The notes below the pieces were generated by a model. The model had not been told where the DNA came from, ran no database searches, and saw only the letters and a program-made list of their open reading frames with translations. A stretch of DNA of 64,000 nt from a virus: positions 29,804 to 93,803 of the IMG/VR virus record IMGVR_UViG_3300009008_002419; one strand, given 5' to 3'. Made by a program: the position numbers and the translations under genes. Shown piece after piece: positions 1 to 7,394 of the stretch (position 1 is its first letter; every line of letters starts with the position of its first letter).

Positions 1-373
1 TATGTACCAAATGAGTGATCTTCTTGGTGGAGAGGATGGAAGCGGCTGGCCCGCTTCTGCTGATATGGACGAAATTCCTGGATGGCCTTATGACCCGGAT
101 GAAGAAGACCCTTCCGCTCGCGGTGAGTTCTTCATTAACCTGGCGTCTCAGTTCTTTAACTATCCTTTAGGACTTGGTTTCGTAATCAAGGATCAGGAGG
201 AAGAGAACTATGGTGGGTTCTATCTGGAAGAGTGTTATATTCAGAATCACCAATTCACTGTACAAGCTAATCAAACTGTTGTTCTTGAAAATTCAGGCTT
301 AAGAGCTTCGAAGATTGTTCCGATCGAATTAGATACTAAGATTGGTTTAAAAACTTACGGCGGATCTCTATAA
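1..373 (+). CDS. C-terminal part of a phage structural protein (possibly tail tube)
   Basis: The reading frame is open from the window edge to a TAA at 371-373, so the gene probably begins upstream and the ATG at base 2 need not be its start. The visible part has an acidic, Pro/Gly-rich stretch (about residues 20-40) followed by a beta-rich region. There is no recognisable catalytic motif. It is the last gene of a rightward unit and is followed by a strong terminator. Rightward tail genes resume at 34.6 kb with chaperone-like genes and the tape measure. In many myophages the tube gene directly precedes those, so tail tube is a reasonable guess from position only. No homology was recognised. 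Confidence 0.5.
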   Translation, partial: MYQMSDLLGGEDGSGWPASADMDEIPGWPYDPDEEDPSARGEFFINLASQFFNYPLGLGFVIKDQEEENYGGFYLEECYIQNHQFTVQANQTVVLENSGLRASKIVPIELDTKIGLKTYGGSL

Positions 374-404
374 TTTAAGCTAGAAAGAATTTATTTAAGA
401 ATTA

Positions 405-435
405 GCCCACCCTAGTACTCCTAGGGTGGGCTTTT
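405..435 (+). terminator. Rho-independent terminator
   Basis: A perfect 11-bp stem (405-415 with 421-431), a 5-nt loop and TTTT immediately after form a textbook intrinsic terminator 31 bases after the preceding stop codon. On the minus strand the same hairpin also ends the leftward RNA, although its T-run there is poor. Confidence 0.88.
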
Positions 436-441
436 CATTGG

Positions 442-542
442 TGAGGCAGCAGAGAGGCTTCATTACGGCCCAGGATGCTGCAACATCCCGCCGAGGGCAC
501 GGGCTATTAACTCCGTACGTAAGTCAGCATCATACTACCTCA
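442..542 (-). ncRNA. Candidate structured small RNA, unknown family
   Basis: This 101-nt stretch has no ORF and folds well on the minus strand. The outer stem pairs 535-542 with 442-449 (8 bp). Position 447/537 is G.U on the minus strand but C/A on the plus strand, which favours leftward transcription. Inner elements are TTACG/CGTAA (518-522 with 463-467), GCCC/GGGC (501-504 with 468-471) and a GGATG/CATCC hairpin (484-488 with 473-477). A competing 7-bp pairing, 525-531 with 474-480, would break the last hairpin. A promoter-like TATAAG lies at 548-553, placing a start near 541, and a hairpin follows at 405-431. It is not a tRNA, because no T-loop or anticodon arm can be drawn. It could instead be the structured 3' end of the leftward mRNA. 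Confidence 0.4.
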
Positions 543-545
543 AGA

Positions 546-560
546 TTCTTATACCTAAAA
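546..560 (-). promoter_or_regulatory. Recurrent motif TTTT(A/T)GGTATAAGAA, copy 1
   Basis: On the minus strand TTTTAGGTATAAGAA overlaps the stop codon of the 555-872 gene. Near-identical copies lie at 7884-7897 and 34522-34535. TATAAG resembles a sigma -10 box preceded by GG, and no shared -35 is visible. In this copy it sits just before the structured RNA. It could instead be an RNA-processing or binding site. Confidence 0.35.
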
Positions 561-872
561 AGTATCAGGTTTTCCCCATTTGTCTTCGAGCAATAATAGT
601 GTTATTACTGCGTAATTTGCCAAGTCTTCGAGAGTGTCAATAATTTTTTCATCTGGGATGGCAGGGCGATTTTCATCCCATAGCAAAGTCTTAAGTCTAG
701 AGACTTTGTCCCAAATTCTAACGTAACACCCTTTTGCACCCAGTGCCCCGATGTTGTCAGCTCCATAATCATGGTTTTTAGATTTAGCTAATTTATATAG
801 TGCAATTAACTCTGTTTCAAAGTGACCTAGAGTTTCATCAACATCTTTTTCTATTAAATTTAGTGTACCCAA
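555..872 (-). CDS. DUF1599 / nucleotide modification associated domain 1-like protein
   Basis: A 105-aa protein with the pattern I associate with the DUF1599/Nmad1 family: an N-terminal helix, NHDYG, then R-x-WDKVSRL and a C-terminal DLANYAV helix. The family is found in phages and was proposed from gene context to act on modified nucleotides. Its reaction is not established. It is the last gene of the leftward unit and overlaps the polymerase gene by 13 nt. The start given is a TTG with no convincing SD, so the true start may be a few codons later. The stop overlaps the TATAAG motif. An all-alpha NTP-pyrophosphatase role (MazG-like) is the main alternative. Confidence 0.62.
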   Translation of the reverse strand: MGTLNLIEKDVDETLGHFETELIALYKLAKSKNHDYGADNIGALGAKGCYVRIWDKVSRLKTLLWDENRPAIPDEKIIDTLEDLANYAVITLLLLEDKWGKPDTF

Positions 873-2629
873 TGGTGGTCTATTTCCGGTTTAACTTCCA
901 TTTTAATGTCAGGCGCAAAGTGATTAAACGCCTTGACCATTTCTTCTTGAACTATTTGTGCTGCTTGCTCAGCATGATCTTTATGTACTTCAACTAATAT
1001 TTCGTCATGAACTACATTAACCAAATATGCATCAAGTTTTACTTCTTTAAGTGCGTCATAAACTTTGTAGAGTGCGAGTTTAGTAATACTTGCACCTGCT
1101 CCTTGGAAAGGAAAGTTTTTTGCAATATTTTCTGCATGACGCCTACTTTTTCCATTATCAAAATCAAGATTTGATAAATCTTCTCGCCTGTGGTCTAATG
1201 GACTATAGGCATAATTTTTACTTAGGGCCTCTGCAGCAAACGACTTCATCAACGCTTTAATGCGTGGGAAATTTCGGAAGTAGTTGTACTGTAACTGCTT
1301 TGCTTCCTTAAATGGAATGTTTAATTGATTAGCTAATTTGCCTGGCCCCATTCCATACATATTCCCGAAAGTAATACTTTTGGCAGCGCCTCGTTGCACC
1401 TTAGTTACTTCTTCATACGGGACATCAAATACTAAACTAGCTGACATACTGTGTAAGTCTTTCCTCTCTTCTAACCACTTTAAGAATTTTGGCTCTCTAC
1501 TTAGGTGGATAAGCAGTCGTAATTCTTGGTTAGAAAAATCAGCTGATATAATACGATAATCTTTATTCTTGGCTGTAAAGGCAGCTCTATAAACTGCCTC
1601 ACCTGGGATATTTTGGAGATTGGGTTTGTCACTAGAATAGCGCCCAGTCTCAGTTCCACCTAATTGCCAGAATGAAGAGTGTAGTCTATTAGAAGGAGTT
1701 TTTAGATGTTGATTTAAAAATTCTTCGCCATAAGTAGACACAAGTTTGGCTTGGCTGCGATAATTTAATAGAGCTGTAATTGCAGGGTGTTTAATATTTT
1801 TTAGTACAGGTTCAGATGTACCTTTAAGATCATCTTTACCTGTTAACTTTTTTAGAACTGGTAATAGTTGTTTTGGAGAGTTAAGATTAAGAGTAACTAC
1901 CCCAAACATATCAGTTTCACAGTAAGGCTTTAGATGCCCATCTAGTTCGGCTTTGTACTCATCAACCTTTTTCTGTGCGACAACTTTTAGGGCCTTCCAT
2001 TTTTCAGTGTCAACATGAATACCGTTTAGCTCTAAAGCTGAGGTGGCTCTGACTGTGTTATACTCTAATTGAGCTAAATTATACATATCACGTTCTTTTA
2101 ATAATGTTGTCAGGTGCGTGAATAGTGGTATTAAATGTTCAGTGTCTTCTCTTGCATATTCTAATTGTTCCTCAGTAAAAGGATCTCCTAATTTCATACC
2201 TGCAAAAGAGCTTTGCTCTTCTTTGCTTATAGAGACCCCAATATACTTATCTAGCACAACATCTAAGCTATGTTTGTTCTGTCTCTTACCTTGTGAGAGG
2301 AGTAAATCTGCTAGCATGGTATCTGCTAAAGGGTTTATTTCTACTCCAAAGTTTGTAAGGGTCATTTGAAAATCATACTTAGAATTATGCATGATTTTAA
2401 CAATGTCTTCAGAATTTAATTTCTCTAAAATAAGCTTTATTAATTCAGGACCTAATTTAAAGACATCTAATACAAATTGTTTATGCGCATTGCCAATTTG
2501 TATTAATAAAACTTTGTCGGTTAATGGATCTAGTCCAGTAGCCTCTACATCATACGCTAATAGCGACTGATTTTTAATAAAGCTAAGTACTTCTTTAAGT
2601 TGTTCTTTTGTTGTAATGTAATAATCCAT
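860..2629 (-). CDS. polA: Family A DNA polymerase with 3'-5' exonuclease
   Basis: A 589-aa replicative polymerase of the Pol I/T7 type without the 5'-3' exonuclease domain. The N-terminal third carries the DEDDy exonuclease motifs (DVEATGLD, HNSKYDFQ and YAREDTEHL). The polymerase half has motif A (ADFSNQELRLL), motif B (RGAAKSITFGNMYGMG) and motif C (VVHDEILVEV). All catalytic acidic residues appear present, so the enzyme should proofread and polymerise. The ATG overlaps the sigma gene stop as TAATG, indicating translational coupling. It probably works with the primase-helicase at 25.4-28.1 kb, the DnaQ-like exonuclease at 23.6 kb and the recombination genes at 22.2-23.6 kb. The motif B Lys and Tyr needed for family A activity are present. 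Confidence 0.97.
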   Translation of the reverse strand: MDYYITTKEQLKEVLSFIKNQSLLAYDVEATGLDPLTDKVLLIQIGNAHKQFVLDVFKLGPELIKLILEKLNSEDIVKIMHNSKYDFQMTLTNFGVEINPLADTMLADLLLSQGKRQNKHSLDVVLDKYIGVSISKEEQSSFAGMKLGDPFTEEQLEYAREDTEHLIPLFTHLTTLLKERDMYNLAQLEYNTVRATSALELNGIHVDTEKWKALKVVAQKKVDEYKAELDGHLKPYCETDMFGVVTLNLNSPKQLLPVLKKLTGKDDLKGTSEPVLKNIKHPAITALLNYRSQAKLVSTYGEEFLNQHLKTPSNRLHSSFWQLGGTETGRYSSDKPNLQNIPGEAVYRAAFTAKNKDYRIISADFSNQELRLLIHLSREPKFLKWLEERKDLHSMSASLVFDVPYEEVTKVQRGAAKSITFGNMYGMGPGKLANQLNIPFKEAKQLQYNYFRNFPRIKALMKSFAAEALSKNYAYSPLDHRREDLSNLDFDNGKSRRHAENIAKNFPFQGAGASITKLALYKVYDALKEVKLDAYLVNVVHDEILVEVHKDHAEQAAQIVQEEMVKAFNHFAPDIKMEVKPEIDHHWVH

Positions 2630-3444
2630 TAATCGTCTTCTATATGCATTTCTAGGCGTGAAGCCCGATGTTTTTTCTGTAATTTCTCAATTACAGCTTT
2701 CTTTATTTGTCGTATTCGTTCTCTAGTTAATCCTAAATCAATCCCGATTTCTTCTAATGTGTGTCCTCGCATTTCACCAATTCCGAAATACATTTTAATT
2801 ATTTCTTGCTCACGTTCTGTGAACTCACTTAGAACATCGTCTATATCTTTTGATAGGTATTGATCTTCAAGATCTTTAGATGGTGGTGCATCATCACTAG
2901 GCATTATTTCATGAATAGTTTTATTAGTTTGTTCATGGGGTTTATCTATATCCACATAAGTAAATAATAAGTTATCCAGTGTGTCATAAATGCCGTGCTT
3001 ACTTAATTCTTGGTACAATTCTTCAATTGTAGGCGGTCGTCCCACATCCTGCTCAAGCTCAACTTTTATCTTGTTGATTTTTCCAACAAGTGAAATTTTA
3101 TTAGCAGGTAATCTTATTAATCGGGACAGTTCATGAATACAATTGATTATTGATTGTCTAATCCACCAGACTGCGTAAGTTATGAATTTAATGTTGCGAT
3201 CTATATCAAAGTTTTCATAAGCCTTCATTAATCCATAATTGCCTTCACCAATTAAGTCTTCTAAAGGTATGCCTTGTCCTTGGTATTGTTTTGCAATACT
3301 AACCACAAATCGTAAATTGGAACGAATTATCTTTTCTTTTGCTCGTTCGTTACCAGCCTTTGCTTTCACAAAGAGCAAATGTTCCTCTTCTTTAGATAGT
3401 GGAGGAATATCTTTTATTGTTTCAAAATAGTGTGTTAGGGACAT
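2629..3444 (-). CDS. Sigma70-family RNA polymerase sigma factor
   Basis: A 271-aa sigma factor with regions 1.2 to 4.2. Region 2 has LRFVVSIAKQYQ, EDLIGEGNYGLMKA and the melting/-10 segment KFITYAVWWIRQSI followed by RLIRLPANK. Region 3 is in the middle (RPPTIEELYQEL). Region 4 has EREQEIIKMYFG, then a helix-turn-helix (HTLEEIGIDLGLTRERIRQIKKAVIEKL). It would redirect host RNA polymerase to phage promoters, perhaps the GGTATAAGAA sites or the TATATT promoters described here. That link is inference. It follows a terminator and heads the sigma-polA-Nmad1 unit. No strong SD precedes its ATG. It resembles a bacterial group 2/3 sigma more than the short T4 gp55 type. A second, divergent sigma-like protein lies at 41881-42624. 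Confidence 0.95.
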   Translation of the reverse strand: MSLTHYFETIKDIPPLSKEEEHLLFVKAKAGNERAKEKIIRSNLRFVVSIAKQYQGQGIPLEDLIGEGNYGLMKAYENFDIDRNIKFITYAVWWIRQSIINCIHELSRLIRLPANKISLVGKINKIKVELEQDVGRPPTIEELYQELSKHGIYDTLDNLLFTYVDIDKPHEQTNKTIHEIMPSDDAPPSKDLEDQYLSKDIDDVLSEFTEREQEIIKMYFGIGEMRGHTLEEIGIDLGLTRERIRQIKKAVIEKLQKKHRASRLEMHIEDD

Positions 3445-3460
3445 GTAATTGATGATTTTA

Positions 3461-3504
3461 GATAAAAATACCGCTGCGCATTAGTACTAGCTAACACACA
3501 GCGG
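3461..3504 (-). terminator. Rho-independent terminator (leftward)
   Basis: On the minus strand a CCGCTG...CAGCGG stem (3499-3504 with 3471-3476, loop 22 nt) is followed by TATTTTTATC. It lies between the holin-like gene and the sigma gene, so it separates the ubiquitin-like/holin unit from the sigma-polymerase unit. No other feature is seen in this 71-nt gap. Confidence 0.72.
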
Positions 3505-3515
3505 CATTCAGATAC

Positions 3516-3794
3516 TTATTTCTTTCCGTTCTTTGCCTTTTTAGCCTCAACCGTAGGTCCGATGACCTTATTATCAAAGTTATATAAAAGGGTGGCACCA
3601 CCACCAACTAGGAATGCCTGAATTAAGAGGTCCTGGATCTGTACGCCAGCCTCCTTACCCCAAATAGCAGCAAAGACGCCACCAAGAATAAAGGGTACTA
3701 AGGCCCACAGTCGCTGTGGTAACCATTGTTTTATATAATTTGTAATAATCGGAATAACGACTACTGCAAGAGCATAAATTGAATCAAAATCCAT
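3516..3794 (-). CDS. Small membrane protein, holin-like
   Basis: A 92-aa protein with about three hydrophobic segments (near residues 5-20, 30-45 and 55-72) and a strongly basic C-tail (KKAKNGKK). This matches the size and topology of class I phage holins, which make the membrane lesion that lets endolysin out. No endolysin gene is seen beside it in this window, so holin remains a topology-based guess. It follows the E1-like gene by 13 nt. There is no SD. Instead the ATG is preceded by TAACCGAAA and a 7-nt spacer, in which TAA is the stop of the E1-like gene. The unit ends in the terminator just downstream. A membrane partner of the ubiquitin-like cassette is the alternative. Confidence 0.5.
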   Translation of the reverse strand: MDFDSIYALAVVVIPIITNYIKQWLPQRLWALVPFILGGVFAAIWGKEAGVQIQDLLIQAFLVGGGATLLYNFDNKVIGPTVEAKKAKNGKK

Positions 3795-3801
3795 CTATGT
3801 T

Positions 3802-3810
3802 TTTCGGTTA
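3802..3810 (-). promoter_or_regulatory. Non-SD start-adjacent motif TAACCGAAA, copy 1
   Basis: TAACCGAAA, followed by AACATAG and the ATG of the holin-like gene, replaces a Shine-Dalgarno sequence. TAA is the stop codon of the upstream gene. The 14-nt string TTTAACCGAAAAAC recurs before the gene starting at 19971. A third TAACCGAAA precedes the gene at 34618. Confidence 0.4.
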
Positions 3811-4422
3811 AAATTTAAATGACCACGACGGTAAGTTCCGGTCACCACGTAACCAATTTAATAGCAACTGTGCTGCTATTGTGGCTATAATTCTATTTCC
3901 TAATTGGATACGATTTTCATTAAGTTCCCATTCTAACTGGCAACTTCCTCCATCTTCTGGATTATCTAAATTTAGTGTTTTTAACATTGCTTCGCAAGTA
4001 TTTTTTTCGTGTTTTGTGAAAAAAGATACCATGGTGCTTTCAGATCTTAAATCAATCCAGTATGGATCTGTGTCTGCAATTGGATCAGAAATAAGAGTTT
4101 CAAATAGAAGCTGCCTAAAGGCTGTATTATCTACAGCACTCACAACGCAGTCATAACCCGTTATCTCTTTTGCAGTTGTAATCCTTTTTACCATTGGAGT
4201 AAACAAATAGCGAATATTCAAGGATTCCGCTTTTTGTTCTAAAATGTCTTCTTCTGTGAAGTTTTGGTAAGAAAGATTTTTGGTTTCTACGGTGTCATCA
4301 TCAGCAAAAACAAATTCACATCCCGGAAATTGTCCATGCTTTTGTAATTGAAATAAATGTTGGGCAAGCCAACTACCAATACCACCAGCACCTACGATTA
4401 ATATGTCTCTATTATTCGCCAT
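3808..4422 (-). CDS. ThiF/E1-like adenylating enzyme of a ubiquitin-like cassette
   Basis: A 204-aa Rossmann-type E1-like protein. The nucleotide-binding loop is GAGGIGS (residues 11-17), followed by an acidic strand end (FADDDTVE, 39-46), NLSYQNF and the KAESL helix that typify ThiF/MoeB/E1 enzymes. VVSAVDNTAFR (93-103) is the usual switch-strand D motif. By family, it would adenylate the C-terminal glycine of the ubiquitin-like protein encoded two genes upstream. Cys143 and Cys161 are candidate thioester residues. At the usual N-x-x-R-Q position the Arg is Tyr (NLSYQ), which is atypical. The protein is shorter than ThiF/MoeB (about 250 aa) and lacks a separate E1 cysteine domain. It overlaps the JAB gene by 11 nt, so the two are co-translated. 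Confidence 0.88.
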   Translation of the reverse strand: MANNRDILIVGAGGIGSWLAQHLFQLQKHGQFPGCEFVFADDDTVETKNLSYQNFTEEDILEQKAESLNIRYLFTPMVKRITTAKEITGYDCVVSAVDNTAFRQLLFETLISDPIADTDPYWIDLRSESTMVSFFTKHEKNTCEAMLKTLNLDNPEDGGSCQLEWELNENRIQLGNRIIATIAAQLLLNWLRGDRNLPSWSFKF

Positions 4423-4855
4423 TTAGTACACGTACCTCAGTAATGTGTTCCCACTCTCGGTTGTCTTCATCTCCGTCCCAATAGTAGAAAGCTAGGTTAT
4501 TAAATTTTGGTGAATAGATGATGTAAATTCCTTTATATCCAGCTCCGTTATGATCTGTCATAGACGGGATTGGTAGATTATTTGGATGTGTATGAAAGAT
4601 GCCTATAAAGTCTTTATCCGCTGATTTCTTCACTAATCTGGTGTCTTTAATGATTTGAAAGAATTCAGTCGGATCAGGCATATAATGAACAACAGCCATA
4701 TCACCAGGAGTGATATTAGTTGTTGGTGTAAACTCTTTAATCTCCCATTCATCGCCTTGTTGGCCAGTAAGCACTCCACAGACTTCTACTGTGGAGTGCT
4801 CATCGCCATAATCTGCAAGTTGCTGTAATAAAGAATTCTCTACAGCTACTTTCAT
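4412..4855 (-). CDS. JAB/MPN (JAMM) metallopeptidase
   Basis: A 147-aa protein with an intact JAMM zinc site: Glu24 in the VEVCGVLTG strand, then HTHP with His88 and His90, Ser98 and Asp101 in the spacing HxH-x7-S-x2-D. The family cleaves isopeptide bonds or tails behind ubiquitin-like modifiers. Here the likely substrate is a conjugate of the adjacent ubiquitin-like protein. That protein already ends in Gly-Gly, so deconjugation is more likely than maturation. I chose the ATG at 4855, two bases beyond the upstream stop and behind a GGGGG run, over an in-frame TTG at 4867. It lies between the modifier gene and the E1-like gene. Phage tail-fusion JAB domains exist, but this one stands alone. 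Confidence 0.9.
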   Translation of the reverse strand: MKVAVENSLLQQLADYGDEHSTVEVCGVLTGQQGDEWEIKEFTPTTNITPGDMAVVHYMPDPTEFFQIIKDTRLVKKSADKDFIGIFHTHPNNLPIPSMTDHNGAGYKGIYIIYSPKFNNLAFYYWDGDEDNREWEHITEVRVLNGE

Positions 4856-4856
4856 T

Positions 4857-5096
4857 CTAACCCCCAACGAGGGCGTTAGTTAATGTAAGATCTTCTGCTT
4901 CAATTAATTCGTCAACTGTTACATCCTGAGGATTTCTGTTGACGCCATCAATGTAAAGCCACTTATTCTGTTTGTCACACCGCTCGGTGATTTCTGCTAA
5001 TGCTTGACCAGCAGGAACTTCAATTTCATCGTGACCCGCAGTTGATACTACATTTAACTGTACTTTAGTAAATCTTTTATCTTTGTCAATTGCCAT
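4857..5096 (-). CDS. Ubiquitin-like modifier protein ending in Gly-Gly
   Basis: A 79-aa acidic protein with a beta-grasp-like pattern: beta hairpin (FTKVQLNVVS...DEIEVPAG), helix (ALAEITERC), strand (WLYIDG) and a final strand running to VGG at residues 77-79. The Gly-Gly is the exact C-terminus, as in a mature ubiquitin-like modifier, so no processing is needed before adenylation. It starts 8 nt after an AAGG-type SD (AAGGATTTAAATG). Two bases after its stop comes the JAMM peptidase, then the E1-like enzyme, the minimal set for reversible activation. No E2-like or RING-like gene is seen nearby. The sequence does not closely resemble any named family I can recall. The fold call rests on pattern, terminus and neighbours. 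Confidence 0.8.
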   Translation of the reverse strand: MAIDKDKRFTKVQLNVVSTAGHDEIEVPAGQALAEITERCDKQNKWLYIDGVNRNPQDVTVDELIEAEDLTLTNALVGG

Positions 5097-5129
5097 TTAA
5101 ATCCTTAATTATTAATAATTTGTATTACC

Positions 5130-7394
5130 TTATTTGTTCAAGGTATTAATTTGAGTTGCAACTTTTTCATCGTTATGGAGCGCGAAGATTCGGTTAACGA
5201 TCTTATCTTTGCCAACCTGCGCAGTGGATTTATCAACGATACAAATATAGCTACCGGTATTATAATCATAGACTCCACAACGGTTTGTATGGGCATCATT
5301 GTTTTCAAGCTCTAAGAAATAGGTACCCTTTTTGCCGTCAATCTTATACCCTGTTCTCGTACTTCCACCAATCTGAGAAGTTTCAAGTTCAAGATTGAAC
5401 ATTTTAACAGTTTTGTTTAGAAGCTCTTCGCTCTTAGCGACTGCATTCTTAAAGGTTTCTGTAGCTTTTTCAATGATTCCTTTCATATCTTTGAGATCAA
5501 TGCCTTCAACAATATCTTCATTTAATAAGAGCTCAACCATATCAATTAAATTATTTTTATTTTCTATAGACAGAAAGCGATTAATAGCTTTAATAGTATA
5601 GTTGTTTTTATTAATGACGACAGTGTTTTTCCCATCTTTCTTTTCCAGCAAGAATTTAATCTTTAGTTGTTTATTCTGGAGTTCATCAAAGATGGTTGCA
5701 TCAACACCTAACTCGAGATATGAGTGTATTCGTAAAGAACACTTTTTTACTTCTTTTAAGAAGTAATCATAGTCTGTCTGATTTTGATAGCAGACAGCCC
5801 TTTCTAAACACTCTTGAACTTCACCTTTATTAATTCGGTGACCATTAATACGGTATGTAGTAACATAGTGTCCACGAGCATTTTGCTTTTCAACATGTTC
5901 AACCTTAAATTTAACAGAGCCTAATGTTCCCGCAATAGTACCATTGTGCTTGGCCATTATGTGAGAAATAAAGCCTGTCATAATATGATCAAAGTTAACA
6001 TGTTTAATATCACGAACTTCAGAAGCTCGTGTTAATAAATTTGAAAGCCACGTTTTTTCATTGCCCTCTGAAAAAGACAACTCTTCAGTTTCATATTTAA
6101 CAGAGTCGGCAGTGATTACCATGTCGTTAAATTTGATTTCGCCTTTTTGTTCGGTCAAGTTTTTAAATAGTGTCTTTGCTTTTTTCTTAAGCTTCTCACT
6201 AGCAACAGCTTCTTGCTTTTGTAGTGCCGCTTTTCTTAGCTCTCTATTTGTAATTCTATCAATAGAGTCATTATCGATTAGTACTACTTGTTCTTTTCTA
6301 CCAAGTACAAATTCATTAAGTAAGTTGGCCGAGATTGTTTTGGGATCTTCGAGTTCAATGAACATCCCCACATTGTTTGCTAACTGACCCAAAGCATTTG
6401 TACTAAATCTGTACATAAGTCTGCCTACGTCTAAATAGTCATAAAGATCAGGGTGATCTGCTTGAGTAAAAGAAGCTACTTTCCAGACCATTCCTGAAGT
6501 ATCAGCATTATCATAACGCCTTGAGTAGGGATCTGATTCAAACGAGCCCGAAACAATAGTTCGTGTATTATCAAATTCTGCGACTAAGCCAATAACAGAA
6601 TAAGTTGAGCTAGTTGCTATAATTTTAGCTACTGACGCATTCTCTACTTTTCCGCCATTAAGCTCTACTAAAGTTGTTTTACATTCAGGATGAAGTAACT
6701 CAATAAAAGTTTTATACAACTCTAAGTGTGATGTTGTTTTTTCACTTGTTGGGTATAGTTGGAATGCTTTAGTATCAAAAAAGAAATTTTTATTATCAGT
6801 TATGTATTTTTTAAGCTTATCTAATAATCCATCTGATGTATTTGCAGTTGCTTCTAAGGGCGGAACTAGATTTAGAAAAGTTAGCCCCCCACTGTAAGTT
6901 TTCCCACTTACAAAAACCTGACTAAGCGTTTTTAACTCATTTAAGAATGTTTCAGTAAATTTTTTAAAGTTAATCTTTATTAATACTGAGTTTACTTGTA
7001 CATCTTTATCGTTAGATTTCCCAATATGAAAGGTATCTAAAAATTGATTGATTGTGGGAGAATGTCCTTTAGCCCTTACATTATTTGCAAAGAAATAGTG
7101 GCCTTCACCTTCTGCAATATGTTTATCTAAAAACGTTTTATTTTCTGGAGATATACCTTCAAGAGCTACACCAAAAAAGTTGGTCGCTCCTTGATGATAT
7201 CTGTTATATAAAGGATTTATAACTAACAATAGTTTTGGTGATCTGTATAAATATACAAATCCTTGGTAGCCAAGTCGTTGGCCCGCTTTTGTAACACGCT
7301 CTTTGATTTTAGGTAATTGTTTAATGATTTCATCAGACAATCCAAAATCATAGATAGCGTTAAATGCTTCTAGGTTTTTTTCAGAGATATTCAT
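5130..7394 (-). CDS. Large protein of unknown function beside the ubiquitin-like cassette
   Basis: A 754-aa protein I do not recognise. It is soluble, with no signal peptide or membrane helix. It appears mixed alpha/beta in the first 370 residues and has a Lys/Glu-rich, probably coiled segment near residues 390-430. A further alpha/beta region carries several Cys and His residues, and the end is Gly/Asp-rich. No Walker, nuclease or glycosidase motif stands out. The start has an AAAGGATT SD 9 nt upstream. It sits 33 nt before the ubiquitin-like gene in the same direction, with no terminator between. It is therefore the best candidate for a target, E2/E3-like partner or effector of the modifier. 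That is inference from position only. Confidence 0.7.
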   Translation of the reverse strand: MNISEKNLEAFNAIYDFGLSDEIIKQLPKIKERVTKAGQRLGYQGFVYLYRSPKLLLVINPLYNRYHQGATNFFGVALEGISPENKTFLDKHIAEGEGHYFFANNVRAKGHSPTINQFLDTFHIGKSNDKDVQVNSVLIKINFKKFTETFLNELKTLSQVFVSGKTYSGGLTFLNLVPPLEATANTSDGLLDKLKKYITDNKNFFFDTKAFQLYPTSEKTTSHLELYKTFIELLHPECKTTLVELNGGKVENASVAKIIATSSTYSVIGLVAEFDNTRTIVSGSFESDPYSRRYDNADTSGMVWKVASFTQADHPDLYDYLDVGRLMYRFSTNALGQLANNVGMFIELEDPKTISANLLNEFVLGRKEQVVLIDNDSIDRITNRELRKAALQKQEAVASEKLKKKAKTLFKNLTEQKGEIKFNDMVITADSVKYETEELSFSEGNEKTWLSNLLTRASEVRDIKHVNFDHIMTGFISHIMAKHNGTIAGTLGSVKFKVEHVEKQNARGHYVTTYRINGHRINKGEVQECLERAVCYQNQTDYDYFLKEVKKCSLRIHSYLELGVDATIFDELQNKQLKIKFLLEKKDGKNTVVINKNNYTIKAINRFLSIENKNNLIDMVELLLNEDIVEGIDLKDMKGIIEKATETFKNAVAKSEELLNKTVKMFNLELETSQIGGSTRTGYKIDGKKGTYFLELENNDAHTNRCGVYDYNTGSYICIVDKSTAQVGKDKIVNRIFALHNDEKVATQINTLNK

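Noticed and set aside
442-542. tRNA or tRNA-like gene on either strand
   Set aside because: The terminal stem looks like an acceptor stem, but there is no TTCRA T-loop, no anticodon arm and the spacing is wrong. Kept only as an unclassified structured RNA.
442-542. Hammerhead or HDV-type self-cleaving ribozyme
   Set aside because: The hammerhead core (CTGATGA with GAAA) is absent on both strands, and an HDV-type nested pseudoknot could not be drawn.
555-2629. 2-aminoadenine (Z-genome) phage signature, from the family A polymerase plus an NTP-pyrophosphatase-like gene
   Set aside because: No PurZ is visible in the window and the DUF1599-like protein does not look like MazZ. The combination is not enough.
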